From: Oikopleura dioica
Lineage: Eukaryota; Chordata; Appendicularia; Copelata; Oikopleuridae
Assembly: GCA_907165135.1 (NCBI GenBank)
Contig: OU015567.1
Location: 11,103,001-11,167,000, forward strand
Length of the DNA stretch: 64,000 nt
Reading direction: 5' to 3'
Of this stretch, positions 1 to 11,169 are shown in pieces (position 1 is the first letter of the stretch; each line of letters opens with the position of its first letter). Below the pieces are notes generated by a model. It was not told the origin of the DNA and ran no database searches. It worked only from the letters and a program-made list of their open reading frames with translations. A program made the translations under genes and the position numbers.

Positions 1-1072
1 ATCACGCCAAATGTACAAATAAATATCCGCCTTCCTCGCGAATCGTCTCGAGCGAGACCATCTGGTGCTGCCAGTCGCAGAGTTGTGCCCAGAAATGAAG
101 CTAATGGCACCTCGACAGCTGCTCCAGCTGCTAGTAACGGGAGTGAAGGTAACCGGACATCTACTGCAGCGCCGCCACCACCTCCGGTAATGCCTGATCA
201 TTTGTCCTCAATGCTTCCTCGTGATATCTTGAACGAGATCACCAGATCTGTCAATAGGTGAAACTCATCATATTTTATGGAGTAATATTGTTCCTTTAGA
301 TTCAATTCTTCTGGCGATCCCGTTGTTATTGAATCTATGGGCCAGCCGAATCAAGAAGTGGGAAGAATAGTCGGCGAAGCGGTATTCCAAACATTGCAAA
401 ACCTCTATTCCAGCGATCAAAGACCTGGAACAAGTTCAATTGAAGTTCTTGCTTCTCGCATGCCCCCTCAACACTCTGCAAGAGGCGAATCTCAGCCAAT
501 GCAATGGAACCAACCAACACAGTTACCAGTTGACACACCACCAGTAAATTTGTCAAATGGAAGTTTCGGGAGCAACCCGCCAAGGCGAACAAGACAGGCT
601 CCTCGACAAGCGCCCTCTCCCCCTGATTTCGACAGCTTCCAGTTCACTGCAAAAAATAATGAAACGTTGATGGGTTTCCTCTTCGGCGAAGTTGAGGATA
701 GCTGTCGAAAGACTGGAATGTCTGGAGAAGAAGCGAGCCTTTGGGATAAGATAGTTCAGCATGTTCAAATCTTCAAACTTCCGCTAAAAGCTGCATTAGA
801 GTATGCTCTTTGCATTTATTCCCAAATAAATTAAATTTTCAGCCTTTTTGCGAACAAATCCAGCTGCCGGAAAGAATTCAAAGACTTGGTTAGCTTGATC
901 AAGTCGAACAAAGATCATGTGACCGCTGCATTCAAAGCTTTTATTGAAAGGATTTTTGCGAATGAAGCTCCAATTGCTGAAGCTAATATTCTCGAATCTA
1001 ATTTGAGGTGAGGTATTATATTCAAGCCTTTAATTTCAAGGGAATCGATTGTCTAGGATGAGGGCCATTTAA
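1..1072 (+). CDS. 3' part of an unrecognised Pro/Ser-rich protein (truncated by window edge)
   Basis: Coding from base 1 in frame 1 with exons about 1-257, 300-800, 843-1007 and 1057-1072; all junctions are GT-AG and keep frame (939 nt in total). The first visible part is low-complexity (Ala/Ser/Thr and a run of prolines), then a helical segment around MPDHLSSMLPRDILNEI, a long disordered Gln/Pro/Ser linker, and a helical C-terminal region of about 100 residues beginning near NETLMGFLFGEVEDSC. The last intron could instead end at 1040, giving a stop at 1054-1056; the 48-nt version is closer to the other introns here. The 5' end lies outside the window. A Pro-rich linker followed by a helical C-terminal domain is loosely reminiscent of BAG6/Scythe, but I see no diagnostic motif and do not assign it. 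Confidence 0.7.
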
Positions 1073-1106
1073 AGGAATTTATTTTCAAGTGGAAACATGA
1101 AGCAGT

Positions 1107-2407
1107 TTATATAGATGGGTTGTCGTTGAGCCAAGATGATTTATAGAGACCGTCCAGAGAAATCCTCTTTGTCGGGAAGTAGCACAGCAGCCTGTCTAAC
1201 ATTTCTCGACTCGTATTCGTCAGTTTTATCTCTCTTCTGAAATTTCGCCTGTGCTGACCCATGTTGACCTCAAATTCACCACAGAGCAGAAAGTACAGTA
1301 GCGCGCCCATAGACCACACAAGCATTTTCTCACTGTCAAATTCATTGAAAGTGAAACATTCGGGCGGGAAGAAGTCCAGAGTACCGGCGACATTTTGATC
1401 GGCTAAGTGCGAGAAGGTTGCGCAGCCGAAGTCGATGAGTTTGATGTCGAAGGAGTTTTTCGAGATGAGAATGTTGTCGGGTTTGATATCGCGATGGATG
1501 ATCCCGTTGTCGTGTAGCTCACGCAGGCACTAAAAACGAGGGATCAACACACGCTATTTTGAGATCATGGGTTTACAAGTGACAAGGCGCTGCCTGTTCT
1601 CTAAATTTATTAAAAATACGTAGTGAAGGTGGCAATGCAAAAGTATTGTTGTCATCGCCTCATTCAGATCAAACGAAGGTCGTTTAGGCATAATATCAAA
1701 CATGAGTAAGGATCTTGAGGGTTCACACCTTTTAACTCTGACTAAGAAGGATGAATTCTCGCTCAAGATAATGTAAAACTTCATACCCTTACGTACATAC
1801 CTCCGTAAGCTGACAAAATATGCTTCGGGCTAAATCTTCTGGTAAGCAGCCTCCTGGAAATCCAGTGGCGAATTGTCGTAAATTCACGACATCGCTGGGG
1901 TTTTCCATCACTAACACGTAGGAGTCGTCCTTCTCAATCCAGTCTAAGGGAGTCACGACGAAGGAGGATATTTTCGACGCAAGTAGTTGGAAGTAAATCT
2001 CCTGAAAATTATATTAAATTTGTTATTTTTTCTTTGACAATTCTTATCACAAAACTAATAATCTGAACTAACGAGAAAGTGAAAATAAATTCCGTTCTGA
2101 CTATCCTAATCCATCGTAATCTTCATTTCCATTTTTTTAAGATATTCTCAGCCTCATACTACCCAAAGCCGCAGTTTCCGGAAAATATAAATATGGAACA
2201 TCTTTGCACACTCTAACATATGATGATTAAAGATTATTTTACCTGTGGGCATCTTCTTCTCCCGTAATCGTAATACTTCGTTATCGTCTTTTTTGGTATT
2301 TGCTTGAGTATTACTGGTATTCCTCTCTTACATCTGCCAGTATACACGAGACTGTTAGGAGATCTGGCAATAAGATCTATAGCTTCGTAGCTATTTTGTA
2401 TTGTCAT
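1107..2407 (-). CDS. PIM-like serine/threonine protein kinase
   Basis: Minus-strand gene, exons 2407-2243, 2001-1801 and 1529-1107 (789 nt, 262 aa), all GT-AG. The protein is essentially a bare kinase domain, as in PIM kinases. Landmarks: beta-3 lysine in VILKQI, hinge region [10 protein letters not shown], catalytic loop HRDIKPDN, metal-binding DFG in LIDFGCA, activation-loop end FFPPE, and a tail resembling the PIM C-lobe ([16 protein letters not shown]). The segment [15 protein letters not shown] matches the PIM pattern WFERPDSFVLILERP. PIM kinases are constitutively active, lack regulatory domains and are controlled mainly by expression level. Oddity: the glycine-rich loop is replaced by ARSPNSLVY, with no loop glycines. 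An acceptor-like CACTTCAG lies just upstream of the ATG, a possible trans-splice site. The family call is firm; which PIM paralogue it matches is not. Confidence 0.85.
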
Positions 2408-3523
2408 TTTTTTGCCTTCTGAAGTGGTGACATAACGAAAAGATTTAAGTCCCCTTCCTCGACTAGCGCCTCACACGTCGAAAGGTCAATATCAAGCTTC
2501 TTCCGTCTATTCATCTTTTGCCTCGTTTTTCCTAGACACATTCCGTGCATAATTCATGATGGCAGAATTGGGTAATATTGCATTTCAGCTTCAGCTCATA
2601 TGTTTACACAATGAGTTTTTCTTTTGAAAATAACCGTAGTTACGGAAAGGGAAAGCCGAAATTGCGTTGAGTATAATAATCAATTTCAATTTGAAATCTA
2701 CCCTCATCTTTTAGTTTTTATACTTTGAAGGGAAGTTTCAAAGGCTTACGAATGGTGGCAATCTAGAACGAGTATGAAAATGGTATATGATTGAATCTTA
2801 GACAAGAAAAAAGATCTGGATAATAAAAAGCATTGATCTATTGAATTGATATGCTTCTGGAAGGAAAGAGGGGAACTTTGTTCTGAGTTTTAAAATTACA
2901 TATATTTGCGTCACGTTCCTTATTTTGATTTCTCTTTTCTGAGAGTAATTTTTGATCGCATTGGATTGTATTTGGATTGCTACAGTAATAAGACGCAATG
3001 CTAGACTCGGGATCCCTAGAAATCTGCACTTGAAAAACTTGAAAATATTTGCAGAAAGAGCAACTGTTTTTGATTGCAGGTTAAATAGAAGGCACTTGAC
3101 GATCTCTCACTATAAATTTATCGCTTTACAAATGTTTTAAATGTCCTGAGAATATCTTCTGCCCACCGTTGACGCAAAACCGAGTTAATTATCCTCACGA
3201 GTAGCTTTTTCCAACAATGTTTTCAATTACAAGAAGATGCTCAAATGGAATTCGTGGATTTGAACTTGGGTCCGCGCGTTTGCCGGACGTCTACCTAATC
3301 CATCTCTTTCCTAACGAGCCACGCAAACGTTCAGAATTCATCTTAATTTAGAAAAAGTTAATCGCCTTTCCAAGACGCTTTCCTTTTTTCATTCATGGCC
3401 AGAGTGAACCTATTACAGAAATGCCACCGTTCCATGTTCTAAAATGTTCACTGCAATTATTCTGAATTGAATTGACTCGTTTCAATTGACAAGTTATATA
3501 TATTTTTCTGGTAAGCACAGTAT
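2408..3523 (-). other. AT-rich intergenic stretch with no supportable gene
   Basis: About 1.1 kb between the PIM-like kinase start and the small membrane-protein gene. Only short open frames with non-coding composition are present. A tRNA B-box-like string near 3254-3271 does not fold into a tRNA. The first bases next to 2407 probably hold the kinase promoter and 5' leader. Confidence 0.5.
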
Positions 3524-3724
3524 TCAATTTTCTGTTTTCTGCTTGTGAGCAAGCTTGGTGTAGCCCCAGATGAGGATGATAGCGATGATGACCAGAAAAA
3601 TTGTTGCACGGGTCGCAAGGCTGACAAGTCGGTTAACAGTGGTGATTTCCTTCATTGTTTCGATGAAGCTGGAATTGCGGGTGTTCTCCTTATTGATGTT
3701 CAGATTTATTCGATTTTTATTCAT
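3524..3724 (-). CDS. small single-pass membrane protein (66 aa), unrecognised
   Basis: Single-exon minus-strand frame of 66 residues. The N-terminal half is polar (Asn/Lys-rich); a hydrophobic stretch follows at about residues 38-55 (ATIFLVIIAIILIWGY), then a short basic tail ending TKLAHKQKTEN. This is the layout of a tail-anchored or single-pass micropeptide. Met22 in MKEITTVNRL is an alternative start. A good acceptor (TTTATTCCAG) ends 6 nt before the ATG, consistent with a trans-spliced mRNA. The gene is divergent from the gene at 3862, so the two may share a promoter. The opposite strand over the same bases is also open but gives an incoherent protein. I recognise no family; a SERCA-regulator-like or tail-anchored role is speculation. 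Confidence 0.55.
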   Translation of the reverse strand: MNKNRINLNINKENTRNSSFIETMKEITTVNRLVSLATRATIFLVIIAIILIWGYTKLAHKQKTEN

Positions 3725-3861
3725 TTATTTCTGGAATAAATAAAGTATTGTAACATTTTCCGTATGTTCGTCGTTTCTTGAGTCATTCAAAGTTTCATCG
3801 TGAGAATGAGATTCACTTTCAAGGACCTACTGTGTCGTTTAGTGGAGTAGATATTCGTTAA

Positions 3862-4476
3862 ATGAACCTGGTAGCCGGATTCTTGGTGGTTCGTCATGCT
3901 CTCTTGAGTTTTTTCGAATTTTCAGATTTAGAGAAAAATGAGCCGATCTTCAAAGTTTATGTTTTGCAAATTTTCAAAAACAACTTTAGCCTCCTGCGCC
4001 GATTTCTTTTCGAACTCGACGTCGGCAATCCCGATCCGGAGCTCGTCTCCGCATTGCCCAGATTTGTGACCAGATGGACGGCCCTAAACTGCGAAATATT
4101 GCGCGGCGGATCTACTGCCATGATGGAATGCATTGCCAGGAACTTTACGCTGGGAAAAGAGTTCAGAAAGAATTTAATACAATTTATGTTCCTGGCAATG
4201 CGTAAAAGCGATTCTATAGATGGATATGTCCTATCAGGTGATAAAGCTTTCGATTTCTTGCGCTCAATTTATTTCCTAGAAAAACCTGAAGTACTGAATC
4301 AAGAAACCATTGATTCTTCCGCTCAAATATCAAAAGATACACCAGCTGGAGAAAAAAGAAAACGGGAAAGTAAGTTATCATTATTCTTTCTTGATTTAAT
4401 AGTTTTTAATAAAGAAGAGCAAATGGCTGCTGCTGAAGAAGCAAAGAAACAGAAACTTTCAAAGAAAATAGATTAA
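3862..4476 (+). CDS. unrecognised alpha-helical protein with lysine-rich tail
   Basis: Open frame of 204 codons. The first 150 residues are helical and rich in Leu/Phe (for example ALPRFVTRWTALNCEILRGG), like a HEAT/armadillo-type repeat protein; the tail is charged and basic (EKRKRE, EEAKKQKLSKKID), suggesting a nuclear or nucleolar protein. A 33-nt in-frame GTAAGT...AATAG segment near 4371 may be a small intron; spliced or not, the frame is kept, and splicing would join KRE directly to IFNKEEQ. A TTTAG acceptor-like site lies about 20 nt upstream of the ATG. The URB1/Npa1 family came to mind, but no motif proves it. Function not assigned. Confidence 0.6.
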   Translation: MNLVAGFLVVRHALLSFFEFSDLEKNEPIFKVYVLQIFKNNFSLLRRFLFELDVGNPDPELVSALPRFVTRWTALNCEILRGGSTAMMECIARNFTLGKEFRKNLIQFMFLAMRKSDSIDGYVLSGDKAFDFLRSIYFLEKPEVLNQETIDSSAQISKDTPAGEKRKRESKLSLFFLDLIVFNKEEQMAAAEEAKKQKLSKKID

Positions 4477-4925
4477 CTATATATCCGAAATTGCCTTTTT
4501 ATTAACTCGACATTTAGCACTATGATTAAATACTATTGAAAAATAAAAATAATTATTTTCTGCCATCTGCTATATGTATTAAATGGACTTTTTCCTAGTC
4601 TACTTGTGAGGATAATCAATTTTACTGATGATCAAAAAGAAGCTTAGTTTTTTTCCAAATTAAAAAGATAAGATTCAAGTTGTTGCTATTTTTCTGTTTT
4701 GTAACTTTATTGGTATAGATTTCCTAAATCAATTTACGATTATCATTCAAGCGCGATGATCATTTCACATGTGACATGTCAAGATACTGAAATTACAGTT
4801 ATTTATAATGCGTACTGTTCCAAACTTGACCGTCCTCAAACTTGGCCCATCTTGAGCAGCCATGTTCAGAAATGCAGTAGAACTGGACAGTACCATTGTG
4901 GTATTGGAAAACAAACGATGCTAAC
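4477..4925. other. intergenic, no gene seen
   Basis: 449 bp of AT-rich sequence between two plus-strand genes. It contains AATAAA-type signals near 4540 for the upstream gene and presumably the promoter of the AGAP-like gene. No RNA gene or repeat recognised. Confidence 0.5.
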
Positions 4926-7900
4926 ATGAGCGGATGGGCCGATACGTCGACCTCGGCGGCGATTCAGTCCGAAATCTGCCGCTTCGAATCCGTCCACCCA
5001 AATATCTATGCAGTCTATGAGCTTTTGCAGTGCGTCAGCGACCCTACTCTTCAAAATCAAATTCGCGAACATGTCATAAATATTGAAGACTCGTTTGTTA
5101 ACTCGCAAGAATGGACCATTTCCAGGGCTGTGCTCGAAATACGAGTGGCAGTTATTGGAGGACTAAGAAGCGGGAAAAGGTTAGTTCGGAATATTTTCGA
5201 TTGATATGTGAAATTCATATTTAGATTGAATAAGAATTCATTGAATTGATTCAAATATAATCCTGAATAATTACGAATTTCTTTTTTTGGCCTACCCGTT
5301 TTATATTTTGAGTAAGCCAGGGATGGGAGGTAAAAGAAGCGATCCCGATTATGTAAATCTCACAATATTTCATATTTTCTCTACGTTTTTCACACTTCCT
5401 TAGAAGGATGAAAATCTTTATTTATAAATTAAGTGCTTTGGTCCATCGCTATCTCACTGGAAGCTACGTTAATGACGAGTCCCCAGAAGGAGGACGATTC
5501 AAGAAAGAAGTGAACATCGAAGGCGAAAGCCATCTCTTATTAATTCGGGATGAAGCTGGCCTGCCGGATCACTCACTTTGCTCTTGGGCAGATGGTGTTT
5601 TGCTAATTTTCTCGCTTGCTGACGAAGAAAGCTTCAGACTCGTTTCAGATTACTCGCGACGCTTTGCGCATCAACGGCCGAATTTACCTTTGCTTATAAT
5701 TGGAACGCAAGACTCGTTAGGAACTCGTTGCCCGCGCGTGATCGACGATGTGCGCGCGCGTAAACTCGCCCAAGACCTCAACGGCGACTACATCGAAACC
5801 TGCGCTACTTATGGAATGAACGTCGAGCGCGTTTTCTCGGAAGTGGCTCTGAAAGTCCTCAGGCAAAGAAGCCATCTACCTAGCGCTGGGGCAGCTCAGG
5901 TTGAGCTCCCATTGTCAAGGTCGAAGATGAGTACAACGCCACTTCGAGGGCAACTTGGGCGTATTTCTTTGCAACCGAATAATGATGGAGAATCTTCAGG
6001 TCTGAAATAGTCCTGTACTCTTCAAAAAACGATAGAATGATTAATCATATTCATCATAGATGGCTCGAGCACGACTCCAAGTCATACAAACTCACGACGA
6101 CCGGTGCGTCGGAAATCCGGGAAGTCCAGTCTATTTTCCAGGCGATCCGGTGCGCTGGATGAAGTCAGTCTCAAGGTAAACTTGGTATAAATTATTCCTC
6201 TTTGCCTAATTGATCTCTTTCTATGGTGAGTCTGTGAATCTCACTCCAGCGTGGTTCACTCAATTCATTATTTGCCGTTGTCAATCACAGAAAAAGTGTT
6301 TACTTTTTGCTTTAGAGTAAAGTTAGCTACTATTCTGAATCAAAAAAGCTTGAGAGACGAAAATCCAAACTTGAAATTGCTGCATATATAGATTTAATAC
6401 GTTAGATGCGGAAGATTTTAATATGCTGTCCAAGTGTATGTCCTCCGGAATAAGCCCGATTATGTGTTTGCCACCGCGCATTCATAAAGATATATATCAA
6501 GTACTTTTTATTGCGTGCGCTTTGATAATCCTTGTCGATCATGACAGTCATCCAAGCTGAGAACGAGAATATACTTTTTGTACGGGATGAAGTATGAATG
6601 TTTGATCAGTAGACACATGTTATCTACTCTTTGATATCCTAAAATAATTTTTTTTATCCTCTTACCCTTCAACTAGAGACGAGTGGGTGCTTTAGCCCGT
6701 GTCCCGATCGTGAAGGAAGGCTGGGTTCTCAAGCGCAACAAGCAAGGTGCACCTCTCAATTCCTCCAAGAAGAAGTATCTGACACTGACAGAAGACGGAC
6801 ATTTAGCATACTATGCAAGTAAATCAGACTTTAGCGAAGACAAGGATCGCAAAGTCGTTGATGTTATTCGAACAACAGGTAATTTAAAATAGCATGCACC
6901 CCATTACAGTCACTAATTCAACTCCTAGTAAAAGTCCCTGGCAGATCCGGGCAGCCCAGCTCAAAGGGAGAAAACTCGTTTGATTTCACTGTTGTGTCTT
7001 CGTCTGGTGACCAGTGGAATTTTTCTTGTGACGCGATTGAAGATAGAGATGCCTGGGTCGAGGCTATTGAAAATATGTTCAGACAAAGGTTCTTTTTTTT
7101 GAAAAATGAAGAAATTAACTAAAGTTAAGCCTCGTTGGTACTTCTGACGTTCGATCTGTCGATTCTACACGCTCGCTGAGCTCGAATGGCTCCCAGCCGA
7201 ATTTCGACAAGCCAGGGAACAAGTTCTGCGCTGACTGTGGCATGCCCAGTCCAACATGGGCATCCTTGAATTTGGGAATTTTAATTTGCATCGAATGCTC
7301 GGGAATCCATCGAAACCTTGGAGCGCATATTTCAAGAGTGCGCTCCGTTGAGCTAGACGAATGGAGCTCAGAGCATAAGGCGATGCTTCAAGCTATTGGA
7401 AATGATGCGTTCAATAAGGGTACAGACGGAAATCATTACTTCACAAGTGAGTAATTTATTCCATTAGTATATGAACAACAGCTACGTGGAACGACCAAGC
7501 CAGACCCAAATTCCGATCGATCCGTAAAAGAAGATTTCATCTTCCAAAAATACAAGCACAAAGCTTTTATAAGTTCATCGACTTTAGAAGTAAGGTCTAA
7601 TTTTGTTGCTCTCTTTATCTCATACTTGCAGGTCTCTTCATCGAATATTTGCGACGCTGTATACAAATGTGACGTTCCCTTACTTCTCCGACTTCTAGCC
7701 TTCGCCTCGCCACAGGAACTGAACTCCGGTGGCACGGCGAGGAATGAGACCCCTCTGCATATCGCTGCTTTTCATGGCAACATTGTTTGTCTCCAGGTAC
7801 AGAAAGATCTCGAATTTCCTGAGACCGTTATTTTTTAGCTTCTTTTGTGGGCGAAAGCCTCCGCCAAAATCGTGGATTCTTCAAATCAGACTCCTATCGA

Positions 7901-8187
7901 CGTTGCACTCATCAGGGGTCATCAAGTTGCAGTTCGACTTCTTCATGTAAGTACTTGAATTTTGCCGAATTTCTTAGTGAATTCAGTTTTATGATGCCAT
8001 CACTGACCAGGTATAATGTTATGTGAATGTCCTTCGTAGTGTTTTAGTTTTTACCTAGGATTTTCGAATCATTTCATAACTTATTTCAATAAACCCGAAT
8101 AAAATGACGATAATTAATCAGACTTACCAAGAAATCAAATCCTCATTTTCTCTTCACTAGAGCTCCTTTATTCACCAGAATTTTTAG
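4926..8187 (+). CDS. AGAP: AGAP-type Arf GAP (GTPase-like, PH, ArfGAP and ankyrin modules)
   Basis: Ten exons keep frame throughout: 4926-5179, 5434-5999, 6060-6175, 6677-6878, 6929-7088, 7130-7419, 7468-7589, 7632-7796, 7839-7946, 8161-8187 (2010 nt, 669 aa). Order of modules: N-terminal AGAP signature ([20 protein letters not shown]); Ras-like GTPase domain with P-loop GGLRSGKS and G4-like GTQDS; a basic Ser/Arg linker; split PH domain starting [11 protein letters not shown]; ArfGAP zinc finger with CADC, 16 residues, CIEC, and the catalytic arginine in the GIHRNLGAH region; then two ankyrin repeats ([12 protein letters not shown]). AGAPs stimulate GTP hydrolysis on Arf GTPases and act in endosomal traffic and adhesion signalling. 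Exon 6 is ended at 7419 because this gives [14 protein letters not shown], which aligns with vertebrate AGAPs, and a 48-nt intron. The last tiny exon is uncertain; the stop could be just after 7946. The start could also be 4896. Confidence 0.93.
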
Positions 8188-8700
8188 TGCCAAGAAGACG
8201 TCTAATGGTGCCCTGAAAATATTCCGTTTCTTACCTAAATTTATCGAAAAAATCGCTCCTAACAAAACAGTAAAATTTACTAGTATGTATTGCAAAGTCC
8301 TCCACTAAATCAATCTTGTTTCTTCTTATATTTTGACATTTTACTAACTTCTCAGAAGATCCAAAAAGCTCCCTTACTCCGATGAACTTTATCCTTTATC
8401 TGTGTCGTTATCATAAATTATATATTTTTGTAACTTTATATCGCTCCGTCTAGTTTCATTTCTTGTAAATAATTCTTATCAATTCTTTCACATTTTATCT
8501 TCTTCCTTCCATCAAACTAAAAACAACTAACAGCCAAAATTTGTCTTCCAGCTTCCCATTCTAATATTGCCGATTATACCACTATCTCACGATATATTTT
8601 ATATTGCAAAATCTCTGATCCAACAAGTTCTGTACCAGTGGCGTATTCAAACAAAAAAATAAATTATCCTCAATTAAAAACCAAAATTTACTGTTTATAG
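8188..8700 (+). other. intergenic with probable spliced-leader acceptor directly at the next start codon
   Basis: AT-rich spacer between AGAP and the JHY-like gene. It ends in CTGTTTATAG immediately followed by the ATG at 8701. An AG abutting an ATG with no upstream exon is typical of spliced-leader trans-splicing in appendicularians. No other feature seen. Confidence 0.5.
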
Positions 8701-10759
8701 ATGTCGGATGAGTACTCAGACGATAGTTTAGACGAATATGGGAGAAATGACTTTTACCGAGTAAGTATATGATCTGGGTGACGATAGGGCATTTTTATGA
8801 AGTTTTCAAGAGTTAGAGCCTATATAGTCTATTCGGTCGGGTTAATTTGGTATTTTCATCAACGTACTTTATTGTTATTAGAGCACGTCTTCGTATAATC
8901 ATTACTTCTTTGAATTGATCCTCTTACATAAGGATGATTATGTAACAACCTAGAGCACAATTAGCTTCATTTTCCATCCTTACATATTTTATTTATCCTT
9001 AGTACACGAATGCTCCAGGGACAGAGAGTCCTAATCAGAGCCCGATTCCTCCTGATAACGAATCTCCGCGGCATCTTCCTCGCCAATCTTACTTGGACAA
9101 TATAAATTTCGAAGAGCTGAACACGCTCGAAAGACCGATGCCAATGAAAGCTTCTGAAAACAGTCCAAGACCTTCTGGAGCACCCAGAGAGCAGCAAGAG
9201 CCGTTCGTAGAAACATACTTTCGAAACTACGAAAATGCAGCGTTCAACACTAAAGAGTCTGATGTGACGCGAGAAGAGCCACCGCGCAAATCAATCCTGA
9301 AGCAGGACAGTTATTACACAGAACATGAATTGGGAGCATCGCAAAACGAAGAATACTATGCCGAGAAGCAAAAGCAATACGAAAGAGAGTATGCGATTCT
9401 GCTTGAAAAGGAAAAATTTCAAGCAGCGAGTATGGAGACGCACAAGACTGTCCGAAAGAACAACAAGTCTCTCCCACCTAAGCCAGAAATTGAGAAGCCA
9501 AAGAGTTCGCCTCCGAAACGACCGAAGGCTCAAAACTCACCGATAAAACGAAGCAAATCGCTGAATAAACCAAGATCTTATGCGGAGCAGTTTTCAAACT
9601 CGCCAAAAAAGGAAGAGAGACACAGTTTTACACACAGTCATACCCAGGCTGTAGATCCGTTTTCCATATTTAAGCCTGTGCGGAAAACCCGTTTAGGGTA
9701 TCCAAAGCCATCACCGAAACATCACGAAGAAGAATATATTCCGCAATTCCATCAGACAAGTAAATACGGTATTTAAAATACCCTAAATTATTTAATAGGA
9801 TTTTTAATTGAGAACTATCTCTTGAATCGATAAAACAATTAAATGTCGTTTCAGTGAATACATCCCGAGAAGATCTGGGAAAACTGCACAGGCCGAGCCA
9901 TCATTCGATGAAAAAACTCGTCGAGAGCTTCTCTAGGACGTCCTTTGACGATAGCTTCGGGCCTGACTACAATTCACAGGAAAACTCCTTCAACTACTTC
10001 CAGGAATCGAATAACTCATACAGCGGGCATCCCAGCATCCCAGAAGGACAGGATTCGTATCGCCCACCTGAAAAGCATATAAGCCAGGCGGCGTTGAGGA
10101 CGATCAATAGGCCGACGATGCAGACTCAAGATCCACCAAAGGTACTATAGTTTCTTATTGGCTATTAAATCGTATGTTTACTATAAAGTCAAAATCGCTG
10201 GATAGCTACTTGGAAATACAAAACGCGGCGAACAAGTCACCAGTCTACAAGAAATACTCGGTCAAGGACTACAAAAACTTACAGCAACAACAGGGAATCT
10301 ACAGATCTCGCGGACTTGGGCCCGAGAAGGCTCCTACTCAAGACACTCTCAGATATGAGAGGAGAAAGAACTTTGCCGAAGCTGTTCGATACATGAATAA
10401 AGGGAAGATCAAGCCGCAAGTTGAAGAAAAAATTGACATTAAGGTAGGCCTTCCGTTGACGTTGTTTCTTATTTTTTTTCTAGAGACTAGAGCTGGAGCG
10501 CAAACGGGAAATACGTAAAAAACAGCTAGAGTATGCTAAATCAATACCTCCGCCACCCAAGCCTTCAAAAAACCGACCTAAGAAGGCTGAATACGCTCTT
10601 CCAGGCAGCAACGGTGGACGACAGCCACCCCCTACGTCAACGACTGACATGCATGGCGCCAGCAATGCTGAAGATTCTACTCTTGATGCGCTGCTTTCCA
10701 GACATAAGAACGAACAAGCGCGTGTCACTCGTTTACGAGCTCTTGTCAACATTAATTAA
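8701..10759 (+). CDS. JHY-like (C11orf63-type) ciliary protein
   Basis: Five exons, 8701-8760, 9003-9759, 9855-10141, 10189-10443 and 10484-10759 (1635 nt, 544 aa), all GT-AG and frame-consistent. The first 350 residues are disordered and rich in Pro/Ser/Lys. The conserved part is near the C-terminus: a YSVKDYKNLQQQ motif, then RGLGPEKAPTQ, a charged helix (RYERRKNFAEAVRYMNKG), RLELERKREIRKKQLEYAKS and IPPPPKPSKNRP. This order (Y-x-V-K-D-Y, G-L-G-P, EYAKSIPPP) is what I recall from JHY proteins, needed for motile-cilia central apparatus and ependymal cilia in mammals. The assignment is from memory of the motif pattern, so moderate. The mRNA leader is probably a spliced leader, because the ATG follows TATAG directly. 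A polyadenylation signal lies at 10902-10907. Confidence 0.75.
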
Positions 10760-10901
10760 ATTTGTAGTCTTGTTTTGTTCACTTTTGCCTTCTTTCTTTT
10801 TATCTTACAAAAGTCCACTCTTGAGCCTTGGATACATTCCATGTGCCTTCAGAATCCTGTAAAATACTCAGCTGTAAATCTATATCTATTTTTATATTTC
10901 G

Positions 10902-10907
10902 AATAAA
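10902..10907 (+). terminator. polyadenylation signal of the JHY-like gene
   Basis: AATAAA about 140 nt after the stop codon of the JHY-like gene, in AT-rich 3' sequence. Confidence 0.5.
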
Positions 10908-11056
10908 CACTCATTTTCATATAATTTTGTAAAAGAATCAGCTCTCTAATGCATAGATAACTGATTATTCTTTATTTTGAATGGCTAGCATATCAAATAA
11001 GTATGTAACAGTATTTTACAGAAAGTAGGTGACAGTTATAATGAGGATGATAGTAA

Positions 11057-11160
11057 AGGGCTATTTATTCCGTTTGTCCGAGGTTAAGTATTTTTCTTGC
11101 GACTCTCACGAGGAAATTTTTGAAAAACTTCACCACGGTGAACGGGAATAAATAGACCCT
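11057..11160. repeat. imperfect inverted repeat in the shared 3' spacer
   Basis: Left arm 11057-11074 (AGGGCTATTTATTCCGTT) and right arm 11141-11160 (AACGGGAATAAATAGACCCT) are reverse complements apart from two 1-nt gaps. They enclose about 66 nt. Position: the spacer between convergent genes. It could be a small MITE-like insertion or a hairpin that supplies AATAAA signals on both strands; AATAAA is present in both orientations. Confidence 0.5.
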
Positions 11161-11169
11161 AGTTATTTT

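Noticed and set aside
3227-3310. tRNA-like sequence on the minus strand (A-box-like TGGCTCGTTAGG, B-box-like GTTCAAATCC)
   Set aside because: Anticodon and T stems do not pair and there is no proper anticodon loop; at most a decayed tRNA-derived piece.
3545-3739. plus-strand open frame over the 66-aa membrane protein
   Set aside because: Random composition; mirror image of the coherent minus-strand frame.
7447-7467. 21-nt intron in AGAP
   Set aside because: An upstream donor at 7420 gives a normal 48-nt intron and the product then matches AGAP proteins (NKVYEQQ); the 21-nt version is an artefact of a later GT.
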